A stretch of 64,000 nt of DNA, taken from positions 124,001 to 188,000 of the forward strand of contig JAMPEQ010000003.1 of the NCBI GenBank assembly GCA_023665085.1, read 5' to 3'. The stretch comes from Bacteroides sp. (GTDB taxonomy: Bacteria; Bacillota; Clostridia; Oscillospirales; Acutalibacteraceae). Both the position numbers and the translations under genes were made by a program. The notes under the pieces were generated by a model that was not told the origin of the DNA, ran no database searches, and was given only the letters and a program-made list of their open reading frames with translations. How positions within the stretch are numbered: the stretch's first letter is position 1; the number at the start of each line of letters is the position of its first letter. Shown one piece after another: positions 1 to 9,009 of the stretch.

Positions 1-110
1 GTTACTGTAACGGCAGAAGAAACTTCGTTACTTTTGTCAGTTGTTTTTGAGCATGCACAAAAGCCTGCAATTAATACAACTGATAATGCTATTGCTATGT
101 ATTTTTTCAT
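1..110 (-). CDS. Lipoprotein, N-terminal part (runs off window)
   Basis: Only the first 36 codons are inside the window. The translation starts MKKYIAIALSVVLIAGFCAC and continues into a Ser/Thr/Lys-rich stretch, which is a lipoprotein signal peptide: two lysines, a hydrophobic core, and a cysteine in a small-residue context as the probable lipidation site. The start codon overlaps the stop codon of the upstream sfsA gene in an ATGA arrangement, so the two are likely translationally coupled. The rest of the protein is outside the window, so no function can be given. Confidence 0.7.
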   Translation of the reverse strand, partial: MKKYIAIALSVVLIAGFCACSKTTDKSNEVSSAVTV

Positions 111-787
111 AAGCACACCTCAATTTTTTTATCAATAATCATACTGTCTTCGGTTACTTTGCAGTCAACAGCAATTATTTCAACATCATTATCATACGCC
201 TTTTTAAGTTCATTTGCAAATAGCGTATCTGTTTCGTAGTTTGGCATAAATTTTGTACAGCCTTTCATTTGCACAACAAAAATTATTGCTGCTTTGTAGC
301 CTTCTTTTTTTGCTTTGATAAGCTCTGTAATATGTTTTCTGCCTCTTTCTGTAGGTGCATCGGGGAATATTGCGGTATTGCTCATTTCCAGAGTAACACC
401 TTTAACCTCAACAAAGCATTTTTCAATTTTGTTTTCAAGATAAAAGTCAAGCCTTGAACTGCCGTATTTTGCTTCAGGCTTTAAAAATGTCGGATTGCTG
501 ATTAATTCACCATTTTTCAGCCATTCGTACACAGCTTTATTAGGTGCTTGAGAATCCATGTTTATCAGAGTGCTTCCTTTATAGACAGCAATGAGATCGT
601 ATGCTGTCTTTCTATTTGGATTATCACTTTTTTGAAGAACAACTTTTGCATTAGGAATAAGAAGCTCCTTGCATCTTCCTGTATTTTTTACATGTACTGT
701 CTGCTCAGCACCTTCTGCATTTACCTTGGCAATAAATCTGTTTGGTCTGCTGATAAAACTTCCGCTAAGAGTGTTTGTATATTTCAT
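107..787 (-). CDS. sfsA: Sugar fermentation stimulation protein A homologue
   Basis: This 226-residue protein matches the SfsA family along its whole length, including the N-terminal RPNRFIAKV stretch, the HVKNTGRCKELL segment and the usual family length of about 230 residues. SfsA has an OB-like N-terminal part and a C-terminal nuclease-like fold; D114 and E127-V-K129 fit a PD-(D/E)xK metal-binding pattern. It was named for an effect on maltose metabolism in E. coli and binds DNA without clear sequence specificity, but its role in Clostridia is not settled. It is co-oriented with the lipoprotein gene that overlaps its stop codon by four bases (ATGA). The identity is secure, the function less so. 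Confidence 0.93.
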   Translation of the reverse strand: MKYTNTLSGSFISRPNRFIAKVNAEGAEQTVHVKNTGRCKELLIPNAKVVLQKSDNPNRKTAYDLIAVYKGSTLINMDSQAPNKAVYEWLKNGELISNPTFLKPEAKYGSSRLDFYLENKIEKCFVEVKGVTLEMSNTAIFPDAPTERGRKHITELIKAKKEGYKAAIIFVVQMKGCTKFMPNYETDTLFANELKKAYDNDVEIIAVDCKVTEDSMIIDKKIEVCL

Positions 788-910
788 AATATTTTTTATT
801 TTGTTCGGTTCTAGGCATTATAACGGACGAATTTATTTATATTGTATATAGATTAAGACAAATCTTTTAAGCTGTCAAGAGTTAATTGCAAGATGAGACT
901 TTATTTTCTA

Positions 911-937
911 TTGACTTTATTGTGATTATAATATAAA
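911..937 (+). promoter_or_regulatory. Candidate sigma-A promoter of the solute-binding lipoprotein gene
   Basis: TTGACT is followed by TATAAA with a 15-base spacer; an alternative TATAAT lies a few bases closer. A similar arrangement (TCTATTGACTTT, then a GTG, then ATAA-rich sequence) precedes the next lipoprotein gene near 1937-1963. The spacer is short, so the exact -10 is uncertain. Confidence 0.4.
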
Positions 938-977
938 ATTGATGTAGAATTTATTAGTTCTTTAGGAGGATAATGAT

Positions 978-1832
978 ATGACATCAATCAAAAAGATTAT
1001 TGCATTAATTCTTTGTGCAATAACAGTTGTTCTGTGCTTTGCAGGATGCTCAAAGGCAGAGGAAGCAGCTGAAATCACAGATGAAACAATGCTTATTGCT
1101 TATACAGAAGAAAAAGCACCTTTTATTTACACTGAGAATGGAAATCTTACAGGATTTGATGTAGAGATTTTTAAAGGTATCTTTAATGATATAAAAAATG
1201 AGTATAAAAATTATGAATTCGTTAAGGTTGATGAAGGATACAAGGTAGGGGAAGATCCTGCATATATTGATGCCGAAGGAAAAGAGTATATTGCTTATGT
1301 AATGATTGGCGGAGTGCAGACAAATACAGGCACTTTCAATAAGGATTTTACTTTCAGCGAAAGTGTTATTGATAACAGAATTATTACAGTAACGGCGTCA
1401 GGAAGCAAGATTGCTACATATGCTGATATGGCAGGTGCAAAAGCAGGTGTTGTAACTGATCAGGCTAAAGCTGCTCTGGATAAAAATGCTTCTATTAAAG
1501 CTTCCTGCAAAAGTGTAAAGGAATATGCAGATGTAAATACTGCACTTGCTGATCTTGATGCAGGAAAAATAGATGCAGTTGTTGTTGACGAATTTTCATT
1601 TATGGTGCTTGAGAATAAAGACAGTTATGCAATTCTTAACGGCGAGCTTGATACAATAAATTATGTATACGCATTCAAGAAAAATGACTGGTATGTTGAA
1701 TCTATTAATGAAGCTATTTATCAGCTGAAGAGTCCAAATTATAATGATGCAGATAACTTCACTCCTCTTGTTGAAAAGTATTTTAAATATAATGCATCTA
1801 ACTTTAATTTCGTACCGGATGAAAAGAAGTAA
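978..1832 (+). CDS. ABC transporter substrate-binding lipoprotein (amino-acid type)
   Basis: The 284-residue protein starts with a lipoprotein signal peptide ending in FAGC, so C24 is the likely lipidated residue and the protein sits on the outer face of the membrane. After it comes a bacterial extracellular solute-binding family 3 fold: the early LTGFDVEIFKGI segment, a central VTDQAKAALDKN-type hinge and the DLDAGKIDAVVVDEF segment are typical of amino-acid binding proteins. An AGGAGG ribosome binding site lies nine bases before the ATG, and a strong terminator follows the stop codon. No permease or ATPase gene is next to it, so it is an orphan binding protein here and its ligand cannot be read from the sequence. 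Confidence 0.85.
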   Translation: MTSIKKIIALILCAITVVLCFAGCSKAEEAAEITDETMLIAYTEEKAPFIYTENGNLTGFDVEIFKGIFNDIKNEYKNYEFVKVDEGYKVGEDPAYIDAEGKEYIAYVMIGGVQTNTGTFNKDFTFSESVIDNRIITVTASGSKIATYADMAGAKAGVVTDQAKAALDKNASIKASCKSVKEYADVNTALADLDAGKIDAVVVDEFSFMVLENKDSYAILNGELDTINYVYAFKKNDWYVESINEAIYQLKSPNYNDADNFTPLVEKYFKYNASNFNFVPDEKK

Positions 1833-1854
1833 TTAAATCATATAATTTAACAAT

Positions 1855-1894
1855 GCAGACCGATTGAAAATTTTCAGTTTGGTCTGCTTTTTTT
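1855..1894 (+). terminator. Rho-independent terminator
   Basis: A GCAGACC / GGTCTGC stem with an A/T-rich loop is followed by a run of eight T. It ends the monocistronic solute-binding protein transcript. Confidence 0.85.
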
Positions 1895-2042
1895 ATAAGC
1901 GTTTAGATATAAATAACAATAATTTTCATGATTCTATTGACTTTTTGTGGATAATGTTATAAATTTTAATTGTAATGTACTGTTATCAGCTGCATTTTTC
2001 GTCATATGAATCATATATCTGCGCTCTGAGGAGGCAATGCCT

Positions 2043-3029
2043 ATGAAAAAATTTACCAAGAGTACCGCATTAGTTATTGCTGTTATATTAGTATTGTCAT
2101 CATTTACAGGCTGTGCCAAAATCAGTTATGTAGCAGGTGGTGCAGTGAATGCTGTTCAAAAGATTAATGACGGCAGCTGGAAGGATGACTTGAAAGAAGA
2201 AATTGCTGAAGCAGGCGAGAATGAAATTGTAATTGAGACTTTTAAAGCAGGTACATACGGTTCTAAGGAATTCAAGACTGAAGAAGATGTTGTTAATTAT
2301 TATATAGAGTGCTACAATAATACAAAGGCACAGACAGCTATGTATACTGACAAGGATGGAAATTCTTTTGAATACTATGATTTTGTCAGTGAGGAAAAAT
2401 TATCTATTGATAGTATTTTGATTGACGGAACCAAGAATGATATGCTCAATAGTGTTGTTCCCGGAATTGTTGATACTGCTTTTCAAAAGGGTGTTTATGG
2501 TCTGCCGCCAAGCAATAACAGAGATCCTCTTATTGATAACACAAATATGGATGATGCAAATCCGGGTGATTATGATTTCAGAACATCGCATTTCAAACCG
2601 GAGTATTGTCTGGCATGCAATGTTACTGAAAATAGTGACGGAACAATTACAATGACTATTCAGCCTAAGGATACTTCTATGGCAGTACGCGGTGCAGATT
2701 CACAGGGAAGCTTTTTTGAAGTTCTTAAGGACTTAGGCTCAACAGTAGCAGGAATCTTTAATGATTATGATGCTTTGTCGTGGGCAAGCGGATCAACTGA
2801 GGAAAATTGCCGTGTTGACTATAAGGGCGGTACGGGAACAGTTACTATAGATCCGAAAACAAATCTTATTATTTCAGCTGACTATGAGATGAAGGTTATT
2901 GTTGAAGTAAATCATGCTAATGTTTCTGTAATTAAGGATAAGAGCGGCGCAATTTATATTACACATAATATTCATTATCCTGCATCTGATACTTACCTAA
3001 TGGAAGCTAAAGAGTTGGCAAGACAGTAA
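2043..3029 (+). CDS. Putative lipoprotein of unknown function
   Basis: The protein is about 328 residues with a clear lipoprotein signal peptide (MKKFTKST, hydrophobic stretch, SSFTGC; C24 lipidated). An ATG six bases upstream lies only two bases after the GAGGAGG ribosome binding site, whereas this ATG has an eight-base gap, so this start was chosen. The mature part has no transmembrane segment and contains a mid-region rich in Asp and Asn (NNRDPLIDNTNMDDANPGD) and alternating beta-strand-like stretches near the C-terminus. No family was recognised. It stands alone between two hairpins, with a promoter-like TTGACT/TATAAA pair near 1937-1963. Confidence 0.8.
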   Translation: MKKFTKSTALVIAVILVLSSFTGCAKISYVAGGAVNAVQKINDGSWKDDLKEEIAEAGENEIVIETFKAGTYGSKEFKTEEDVVNYYIECYNNTKAQTAMYTDKDGNSFEYYDFVSEEKLSIDSILIDGTKNDMLNSVVPGIVDTAFQKGVYGLPPSNNRDPLIDNTNMDDANPGDYDFRTSHFKPEYCLACNVTENSDGTITMTIQPKDTSMAVRGADSQGSFFEVLKDLGSTVAGIFNDYDALSWASGSTEENCRVDYKGGTGTVTIDPKTNLIISADYEMKVIVEVNHANVSVIKDKSGAIYITHNIHYPASDTYLMEAKELARQ

Positions 3030-3040
3030 AATGATAAAAG

Positions 3041-3093
3041 GTCCGTTTAGATGAAATACCATAGTAAAGTATTGGTGTATCAGCTGAACGGAC
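3041..3093 (+). terminator. Hairpin after lipoprotein gene, possible terminator
   Basis: GTCCGTT and AACGGAC form the base of a long imperfect hairpin with further partial pairing inside. There is no proper T run behind it, so termination is only a guess. Confidence 0.35.
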
Positions 3094-3150
3094 TTGCTTT
3101 ATGCTGTTGGTTACAGTATATTCTATTAAAATATGTAAAAGAGGTGCAAG

Positions 3151-4029
3151 ATGTTTGAATTAAATCAGGTGGGTGAGAATAGTTATTATATTAACTGTCC
3201 TGCAAAGATAGGTATATATAAAATAAATGATACAGAGGTTTATTTAATAGACAGCGGAAATGACAAGGATGCAGGAAAAAAGATCCACAAAATACTTGAC
3301 AGTAATGGCTGGAAGCTGAAGGGAATTATTAATACTCATTCCAATGCAGACCATATTGGCGGAAACAGATATTTGCAGCAACAGACAGATTGCAAAATAT
3401 TTGCTAAAGGTATAGAGGCTGATTTCACAAAGCATCCTATTTTAGAACCATCCTTTTTGTATGGCGGATATCCGTGCGAAGAGTTAAGGCACAAATTTCT
3501 TCTTGCCGCTGAAAGTGAAGTGCTTGATATTACAGATAATGACTTCCCTAAGGAGCTGGAGGTAATTTCTTTATCAGGACATTTTTTTGATATGATTGGT
3601 GTGCGTACACCTGATGATGTTGTTTTTCTTGCAGATTGTATAAGCAGCAAGAAAACGTTAGATAAATATCAGATTGCATTTATCTATGATGTTGAAGAAT
3701 ATCTAAAAACCTTGGATAAAGTAGAAACTATTGATGCGGATATGTTTGTTCCTGCTCATGCAGATGCTATGAAGTATATCAGTGAATTGGTACAGCTTAA
3801 CAGAGAAAAAGTTTTTGAAATAGCTGATAAAATTAAAAGTATTCTGCAAGTGCCTATGTGTTTTGAACAGCTTTTGAAAATACTTTTTGATGAATATAAT
3901 CTCACAATGAATTTTGAGCAGTATGTTCTTGTAGGAAGCACTGTGCGTTCATACTTATCATGGCTTAAAGATAATGGACAGGTTGATGTGAAATTTGAAA
4001 ATAATCTGCTTCTATGGAAAACAGTATAG
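3151..4029 (+). CDS. MBL-fold metallo-hydrolase
   Basis: This 292-residue protein has a metallo-beta-lactamase fold in its first 200 residues: the metal-binding loop NTHSNADHIGG (H63, D67, H68), a later SGHFFDMIGV, the FLADCIS strand and the VPAHAD turn in the expected order. The canonical HxHxDH motif has Asn (N65) in place of the second His, and the usual GD and GHG turns read AD and AHA, so metal binding is probably altered in this subfamily. The C-terminal 90 residues look like a helical winged-helix-type domain, as in other MBL proteins with a C-terminal extension. It is monocistronic, ending at a bidirectional terminator. Substrate unknown. Confidence 0.85.
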   Translation: MFELNQVGENSYYINCPAKIGIYKINDTEVYLIDSGNDKDAGKKIHKILDSNGWKLKGIINTHSNADHIGGNRYLQQQTDCKIFAKGIEADFTKHPILEPSFLYGGYPCEELRHKFLLAAESEVLDITDNDFPKELEVISLSGHFFDMIGVRTPDDVVFLADCISSKKTLDKYQIAFIYDVEEYLKTLDKVETIDADMFVPAHADAMKYISELVQLNREKVFEIADKIKSILQVPMCFEQLLKILFDEYNLTMNFEQYVLVGSTVRSYLSWLKDNGQVDVKFENNLLLWKTV

Positions 4030-4040
4030 AAAACAAAAAA

Positions 4041-4074
4041 GCTGATGAGGGGTGTCCCTTCATCAGCTTTTTTT
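4041..4074. terminator. Bidirectional terminator
   Basis: A perfect 12-bp stem, GCTGATGAGGGG with CCCTTCATCAGC-type pairing, is flanked by A on one side and T on the other. It ends both the MBL gene and the convergent minus-strand gene, whose last codons lie inside the stem. Confidence 0.9.
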
Positions 4075-4656
4075 AGCGTATATTTTTACGATTTTAAAAT
4101 TTTTTAATCCTTCAAAAATATTATCATATTGTGCTGTAAGATAATTGCAGTATTCTGCTATTTCTTCGGCAGTTTCTAAATTATCAAATAATTTATGCTT
4201 GTTCAGCTGCTGTTCATATTCATGCCGAACCTCATTAGATATATTTTCAAAAAACGGAAAATCATCACTGACTTCTTCATCAACCATGAATTCAATATCC
4301 TCTGAAGTGAATTCAAGATATTCCATACCTAACGGTGATGTGTAGTAATCTTCGGCACAAACATCATATCCTAAAAAATCATCTGTAGATTCATGCGGTA
4401 TTTCATCAACATCGCAGTATATAAGAATACCGGTGTCTACACCTATTTTTTTGAATTGCTGACAAAGTGCTTCTGCATAATATATTGAATATGAATTAAG
4501 CTTAATCAGCTGACTTTCAAAATCAATATATTGGTCAATATACTGAAAAACACTGTCACCGATTTTACTGTTTTCGCAATAATCTCCTAAACAGCAGGGA
4601 GTTGCAACTCCTTTGTAACTGCTTCCTTGATTTTCATAAATAATAAGACCTGTCAT
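4063..4656 (-). CDS. Hypothetical acidic protein
   Basis: The 197-residue protein is strongly acidic and cytoplasmic in appearance, with no signal peptide or membrane segment. It has an N-terminal GLIIYENQGSSYKG segment, a CC pair near residue 22, several Asp/Glu-rich stretches in the middle and a Lys-rich C-terminus. The reading frame is open, codon use matches the neighbours, and the gene closes into the shared terminator. No family was recognised. The next minus-strand gene upstream, the AI-2E-type permease, stops 31 bases before it, so the two may be co-transcribed. Confidence 0.7.
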   Translation of the reverse strand: MTGLIIYENQGSSYKGVATPCCLGDYCENSKIGDSVFQYIDQYIDFESQLIKLNSYSIYYAEALCQQFKKIGVDTGILIYCDVDEIPHESTDDFLGYDVCAEDYYTSPLGMEYLEFTSEDIEFMVDEEVSDDFPFFENISNEVRHEYEQQLNKHKLFDNLETAEEIAEYCNYLTAQYDNIFEGLKNFKIVKIYAKKS

Positions 4657-4687
4657 ATCATTACCTAATTACAGCTATAAATCTTTG

Positions 4688-5836
4688 TTAGTTTCTTTTT
4701 GGAGGATTATATAAATGAATTCGTCCTGCATCATTGAATGCTTTAATGGTTACGACACAGATAGGTACAATAAACATACCCATAAAACCAAATAGCTTAA
4801 GACCAAAATAAAGTCCTGCAAGAGTTACAATAGGATGAACACCAAGAGTTGAACCTACAATTTTCGGCTCAATATACTGACGTATTACTGAAATAATGAT
4901 ATATATTACAATTATTCCAACAGCCTGACCGATATTACCCAGAATAAGACTGACTATAGCCCATGGGATTAATATGCCGCCCGATCCTGCCACAGGCAGA
5001 ATATCAAATATTGCTATGGCTATGGCAATCATAAATACATAACTGTTGTCCATAACACCTATTAAATTCAAAATTGATAATCCTAAAAACAGTTCACAGA
5101 AGGTTATGAACATAATGATTCCATAAGCTCTTATCATTTTTAAAACTGTTGCAGAGAAAATCTGCTTGATTTCACCCAACAGATTTTTTTTATTATCAGG
5201 AAGCTGAAGCTTAATAAAACCAACAATCTGCTTATAATCCTTAGTAAAGAAAATCCATGCAATTATACCGATAACAATTGCAATAAGAGCAGCAGGAATA
5301 TTTTTTACAACGCCATATACTCCGCTTATACCGCTTGTTAAGCCTGAAGTAATTGATTTAACATCAATACCTATAGCAGATAAATCAAAATCGTTAATTG
5401 CTTTTGAAAAAAATTCATTTATTGTATCGCCTACTGCTGTGTAAGCACTGTCGGGAAGAAATTTAAGCAGTGCAAGAAGCTCTTTTTGCAGTGTTGCCAA
5501 AAAAGTTGGAATGTCGTTTAGCTGAGAGGTCAGATAAGAAATGAAATTACCTATTTCCTTGCCGATGAGTGCCAGTATTGTTACCACAGGTCCTATTATA
5601 ATTGCTACACAGACTAATACCAGCAATATTGACCATAATGCGTGGAATTTGTTGTTCGTTTTTTTATCAAGAAAGCGAAGAGGACGCTGTAAAACAACAG
5701 CAAATAAAAAAGACAGCAGAAATGGTGCTGCCACGCCGAAAATATATTTGAAAAAGACATAAGCAAGACCAAGTACCATTGCAAGAAATGCAACGTTAAT
5801 TATTGAATCTCGTCTTTTTTGAACTGCAGGACTCAT
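4688..5836 (-). CDS. AI-2E family transporter / YtvI-like membrane protein
   Basis: This 382-residue protein has about seven or eight hydrophobic segments spread as in the AI-2E (PerM) family: two N-terminal helices, a soluble middle region of roughly 150 residues, and a C-terminal bundle containing the conserved PVAGSGGILIPWA and RQYIEPKIVGSTLGVHPIV stretches. Members export small molecules or ions; in spore formers a related group is annotated as sporulation integral membrane protein YtvI. An AAGGAAG-type ribosome binding site precedes the ATG. The substrate cannot be decided from sequence. Confidence 0.85.
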   Translation of the reverse strand: MSPAVQKRRDSIINVAFLAMVLGLAYVFFKYIFGVAAPFLLSFLFAVVLQRPLRFLDKKTNNKFHALWSILLVLVCVAIIIGPVVTILALIGKEIGNFISYLTSQLNDIPTFLATLQKELLALLKFLPDSAYTAVGDTINEFFSKAINDFDLSAIGIDVKSITSGLTSGISGVYGVVKNIPAALIAIVIGIIAWIFFTKDYKQIVGFIKLQLPDNKKNLLGEIKQIFSATVLKMIRAYGIIMFITFCELFLGLSILNLIGVMDNSYVFMIAIAIAIFDILPVAGSGGILIPWAIVSLILGNIGQAVGIIVIYIIISVIRQYIEPKIVGSTLGVHPIVTLAGLYFGLKLFGFMGMFIVPICVVTIKAFNDAGRIHLYNPPKRN

Positions 5837-6021
5837 ATTTTTTACTTCCTTATCTAATTAATTAAGTATATTTTAATAAAAATACCATGATTTATCAAGT
5901 GTATATTAGTAGTTTTTATAAAATTTTAAAAATATTCTTGATAGTTCTTAATTTTTCTGTTAATATAATTAAAATGTTTTTCACAGCAAAACAAATGTCC
6001 GTGTATGGAGGACAATTTATT

Positions 6022-6453
6022 ATGGAAAAGGTTAAGTATTATTTAGTTAATTCAACCATCCTTCCTGATGTGTATTCAAAGGTCATAATGGCAAAACGAT
6101 ATATCGCTTCGGGTGAAGCATCTTCGGCTTCGCAGGCTGCAAAAATGGCAGGCATATCCAGAAGTGCATACTATAAATATAAAGATGCGATTTTTGAATA
6201 TAATGGTGACAATAGTGATGAGACTGCTTCAATAAGCGCAAAGCTAAGAGATAATGCGGGTGTTCTTTCGTCACTTATGAATGAGTTATATAAAGCGGGT
6301 GCAAATGTACTTTCTGTCAATCAGAGCGTGCCTGTTAATTCTGTGGCAGATGTTTCTGTTACAGTAAGAATTACTGAAATGATTTTGAGCAAAGCAGAGC
6401 TTATGCAAAATATAAAAAATCTTTACGGCGTCAGTGCTGTAAACATAAAATAA
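6022..6453 (+). CDS. ACT domain-containing protein (UPF0735 / PheB-like)
   Basis: The 143-residue protein has an N-terminal helix-turn-helix-like part (AAKMAGISRSAYYKYKDAIF) and a C-terminal ACT domain beginning near residue 72 (SAKLRDNAGVLSSLMNELYKAGANVLSVNQ). ACT domains bind amino acids and regulate metabolism. The frame is open further upstream, but GGAGGA lies eight bases before this ATG, which fixes the start. It is 31 bases upstream of hom, the usual neighbour of this family in Firmicutes, so it probably senses an aspartate-family or aromatic amino acid and affects this operon. Direct regulatory action is inference. Confidence 0.9.
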   Translation: MEKVKYYLVNSTILPDVYSKVIMAKRYIASGEASSASQAAKMAGISRSAYYKYKDAIFEYNGDNSDETASISAKLRDNAGVLSSLMNELYKAGANVLSVNQSVPVNSVADVSVTVRITEMILSKAELMQNIKNLYGVSAVNIK

Positions 6454-6484
6454 GATTTAATGTATTATATATAGGAGGTTAATT

Positions 6485-7702
6485 ATGAAGGTTGCAGTTA
6501 TGGGATACGGAACAGTTGGTTCCGGTGTTGTTGAAGTTATAGAATCCCATTCAGATTCCATTCCGGGAAAAATCGGCGGTGATGTGCTGGAGGTTTCTCA
6601 TATTCTTGATTTGAGAGATTTTCCTGATGATCCGCACAAGGATTTGTTTACAAAGGATTTTAATGATATTCTTAATGATGAAGAGGTTAAAATTGTTGCA
6701 GAAACAATGGGCGGTGTAAATCCTGCATTTGATTTTACAATGAAATTGCTTAAAGCAGGAAAAAGCGTTGTAACTTCAAACAAAGAGCTTGTTGCACAAA
6801 AGGGATTAGAGCTTCTTGATGCAGCAGAGGAAAGCGGAGTGAATTATCTGTTTGAGGCATCTGTAGGCGGTGGTATTCCTATTATCAGACCGCTCACCCA
6901 GTGCCTTGCAGCAAATCATATCGAGGGCATTGCAGGTATTCTTAACGGAACAACTAATTTTATTTTGACTATGATGATAGAGCAGGGAATGTCTTTTGAC
7001 GAGGCACTTAAAATTGCTCAGGATAAGGGTTATGCCGAGAAAGATCCTACTGCTGATGTTGAAGGTCATGATGCCTGCAGAAAGGTATGTATTCTTGCTT
7101 CGCTTGCTTTTGGAAAGCATGTTTATCCGTCACAGGTTGAGGCTGAGGGTATTACAAAAATTACTCTTGAGGATGTATCATATATCAATTCTGCAAACGG
7201 AGTTATTAAGCTTCTTGGTCAGATTAAGTATATCAACGAAAATGAAATTGCAGCTTTTGTAAGTCCTGCTGTAGTATATAACGGCTCACAGCTTGCATCT
7301 GTAAAAGATGTATTTAATGCTATTTTGGTAAGAGGTGATTCTGTAGGTGATGTATGCTTTTATGGTCCCGGTGCAGGAAAACTTCCCACAGCTTCTGCAG
7401 TAGTTGCTGACATAATTGACTGTGCTAAGCATACAGAGCGAAAGAAAATCTTTGGCTGGGGTGCAGGTGAAGAAGATTATGTAGTTGATTACAAAAATAC
7501 AATTAAAATGCCTTTCTATGTAAGAGCAAAGGCTGAGGCTTCAAAGATTAATGGAATTTTCTCAGAGGTTAAATATCTTTCAAGAAAAGGACAGCCGTCT
7601 GACGAGGTTGCATTCATTACAGATATTATGACAGAAAATGAGCTTGCAGAAAAGCTGCAGAGCATTGATGTTATTAATACTATAAAGGTTACAGACTATT
7701 AA
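6485..7702 (+). CDS. hom: Homoserine dehydrogenase
   Basis: The enzyme reduces aspartate-4-semialdehyde to homoserine with NAD(P)H, the branch step to threonine and methionine. The 405-residue protein has an N-terminal Rossmann fold (GYGTVGSG), the family segment GILNGTTNFILT, the catalytic-domain EKDPTADVEGHDA region, and a C-terminal ACT domain from about residue 340 that normally mediates threonine feedback. AGGAGG precedes the ATG. It lies between the ACT protein gene and the aspartate kinase gene with gaps of 31 and 22 bases, so the three form an operon. Confidence 0.97.
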   Translation: MKVAVMGYGTVGSGVVEVIESHSDSIPGKIGGDVLEVSHILDLRDFPDDPHKDLFTKDFNDILNDEEVKIVAETMGGVNPAFDFTMKLLKAGKSVVTSNKELVAQKGLELLDAAEESGVNYLFEASVGGGIPIIRPLTQCLAANHIEGIAGILNGTTNFILTMMIEQGMSFDEALKIAQDKGYAEKDPTADVEGHDACRKVCILASLAFGKHVYPSQVEAEGITKITLEDVSYINSANGVIKLLGQIKYINENEIAAFVSPAVVYNGSQLASVKDVFNAILVRGDSVGDVCFYGPGAGKLPTASAVVADIIDCAKHTERKKIFGWGAGEEDYVVDYKNTIKMPFYVRAKAEASKINGIFSEVKYLSRKGQPSDEVAFITDIMTENELAEKLQSIDVINTIKVTDY

Positions 7703-7724
7703 TTTATAAGAGGAGGACATAACA

Positions 7725-8927
7725 ATGGGTCTTATTGTTCAAAAATTTGGCGGCTCTTCTGTTGCCAATGCCCAGCGAGTTATGAATGTTGCAAAGATTG
7801 TAACAGATACTTACAAGCAGGGTAACGATGTAGTAGTTGTTGTTTCTGCACAAGGCGACACTACTGATGATCTTATTGCTAAGGCAAACGAAATTAATCC
7901 CAATGCGGCTAACAGAGAAATGGACCAGCTTCTTGCAGCAGGCGAGCAGATCTCAATTTCACTTCTTGCTATGGCTATTGAAAAGCTTGGCTTTCCTGTA
8001 ATCAGTCTTTTAGGCTGGCAGGCAGGTTTTAACACAAATTCAATTTACACTTCTGCAAGAATCAAGAACATCAAGCCTAACAGACTTCAGGCAGAAATTG
8101 CAAAGCACAATATTGTTGTTGTTGCAGGTTTTCAGGGCATTAACAGATATGATGACCTGACAACACTAGGCAGAGGCGGTTCTGATACATCTGCAGTTGC
8201 AATTGCTGCAGCACTTAAGGCAGACAAATGCCAGATATTTACTGATGTTGAAGGTGTTTACACTGCTGATCCAAGAAAGGTTGATAATGCTAAAAAGCTT
8301 AAGGAAATCACATATGATGAAATGCTTGAGCTGGCAACTCTGGGTGCACAGGTGCTTAACAACCGTTCAGTAGAAATGGCAAAAAAATATGGAGTAGAGC
8401 TTGAAGTTCTCTCATCACTTAATCCAATACCAGGCACTATCGTTAAGGAGGTAGCAAAAATGGAAAAAATGTTAATTCGCGGTGTAACTAAGGATAAGGA
8501 TGTTGCACTTGTTTCAATATTAAATTTACAGGACACACCTGGCGTAGCTTTCAAAATTTTCTCAAAGCTTTCTGCAAAGAATATCAATGTTGATATCATT
8601 CTTCAGTCTTTTGGAAGAGATGGTACAAAGGATATCGTATTTACAGTAAGCAGAGACAACGGTCCTGTTGCAGTAGAGCTTCTTGAAGATATGCTTGATG
8701 ACTGCAAAATTGTCTGCAATACTAATGTTGCTAAGGTTTCAATTGTTGGTGCCGGTATGGAATCACATCCGGGTACAGCATCAAAAATGTTTGAGGCTCT
8801 TTATGAGACAAATATTAATATCCAGATGATTTCTACATCTGAAATTAAGATTTCTGTTGTAATTGATGCAGATGATGCTGACAGAGCTGTTGCTGCTGTT
8901 CATAAGGCATTTATTCCTAATGACTGA
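7725..8927 (+). CDS. lysC: Aspartate kinase
   Basis: Aspartate kinase phosphorylates aspartate in the first step of the lysine, threonine and methionine pathway. The 400-residue protein carries the N-terminal KFGGSSVA nucleotide-binding motif, GRGGSDTSAVAIA, the EGVYTADPR segment and two C-terminal ACT domains (from about residue 255), as in monofunctional class enzymes controlled by lysine and/or threonine. A GAGGAGG site precedes the start. With the upstream hom gene it supplies the first and third steps of the pathway; asd is not in the window. Confidence 0.97.
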   Translation: MGLIVQKFGGSSVANAQRVMNVAKIVTDTYKQGNDVVVVVSAQGDTTDDLIAKANEINPNAANREMDQLLAAGEQISISLLAMAIEKLGFPVISLLGWQAGFNTNSIYTSARIKNIKPNRLQAEIAKHNIVVVAGFQGINRYDDLTTLGRGGSDTSAVAIAAALKADKCQIFTDVEGVYTADPRKVDNAKKLKEITYDEMLELATLGAQVLNNRSVEMAKKYGVELEVLSSLNPIPGTIVKEVAKMEKMLIRGVTKDKDVALVSILNLQDTPGVAFKIFSKLSAKNINVDIILQSFGRDGTKDIVFTVSRDNGPVAVELLEDMLDDCKIVCNTNVAKVSIVGAGMESHPGTASKMFEALYETNINIQMISTSEIKISVVIDADDADRAVAAVHKAFIPND

Positions 8928-8953
8928 TTGCTAGATAAAATTATTATATAAAA

Positions 8954-9000
8954 AGCGTTGAAGTTTTAGCTGATGTGCTATAACTTCAACGCTTTTTGTT
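8954..9000. terminator. Bidirectional terminator between lysC and yfbR
   Basis: AGCGTTGAAGTT and AACTTCAACGCT form a perfect 12-bp stem with an A run before and a T run after. It serves the convergent lysC and aspS-yfbR transcripts. Confidence 0.9.
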
Positions 9001-9009
9001 TATAAATAT

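Noticed and set aside
5837-6021. Riboswitch (for example lysine or T-box) before the ACT-hom-lysC operon
   Set aside because: The region is under 190 bases, A/T-rich, and shows no conserved riboswitch core or terminator/antiterminator pair.
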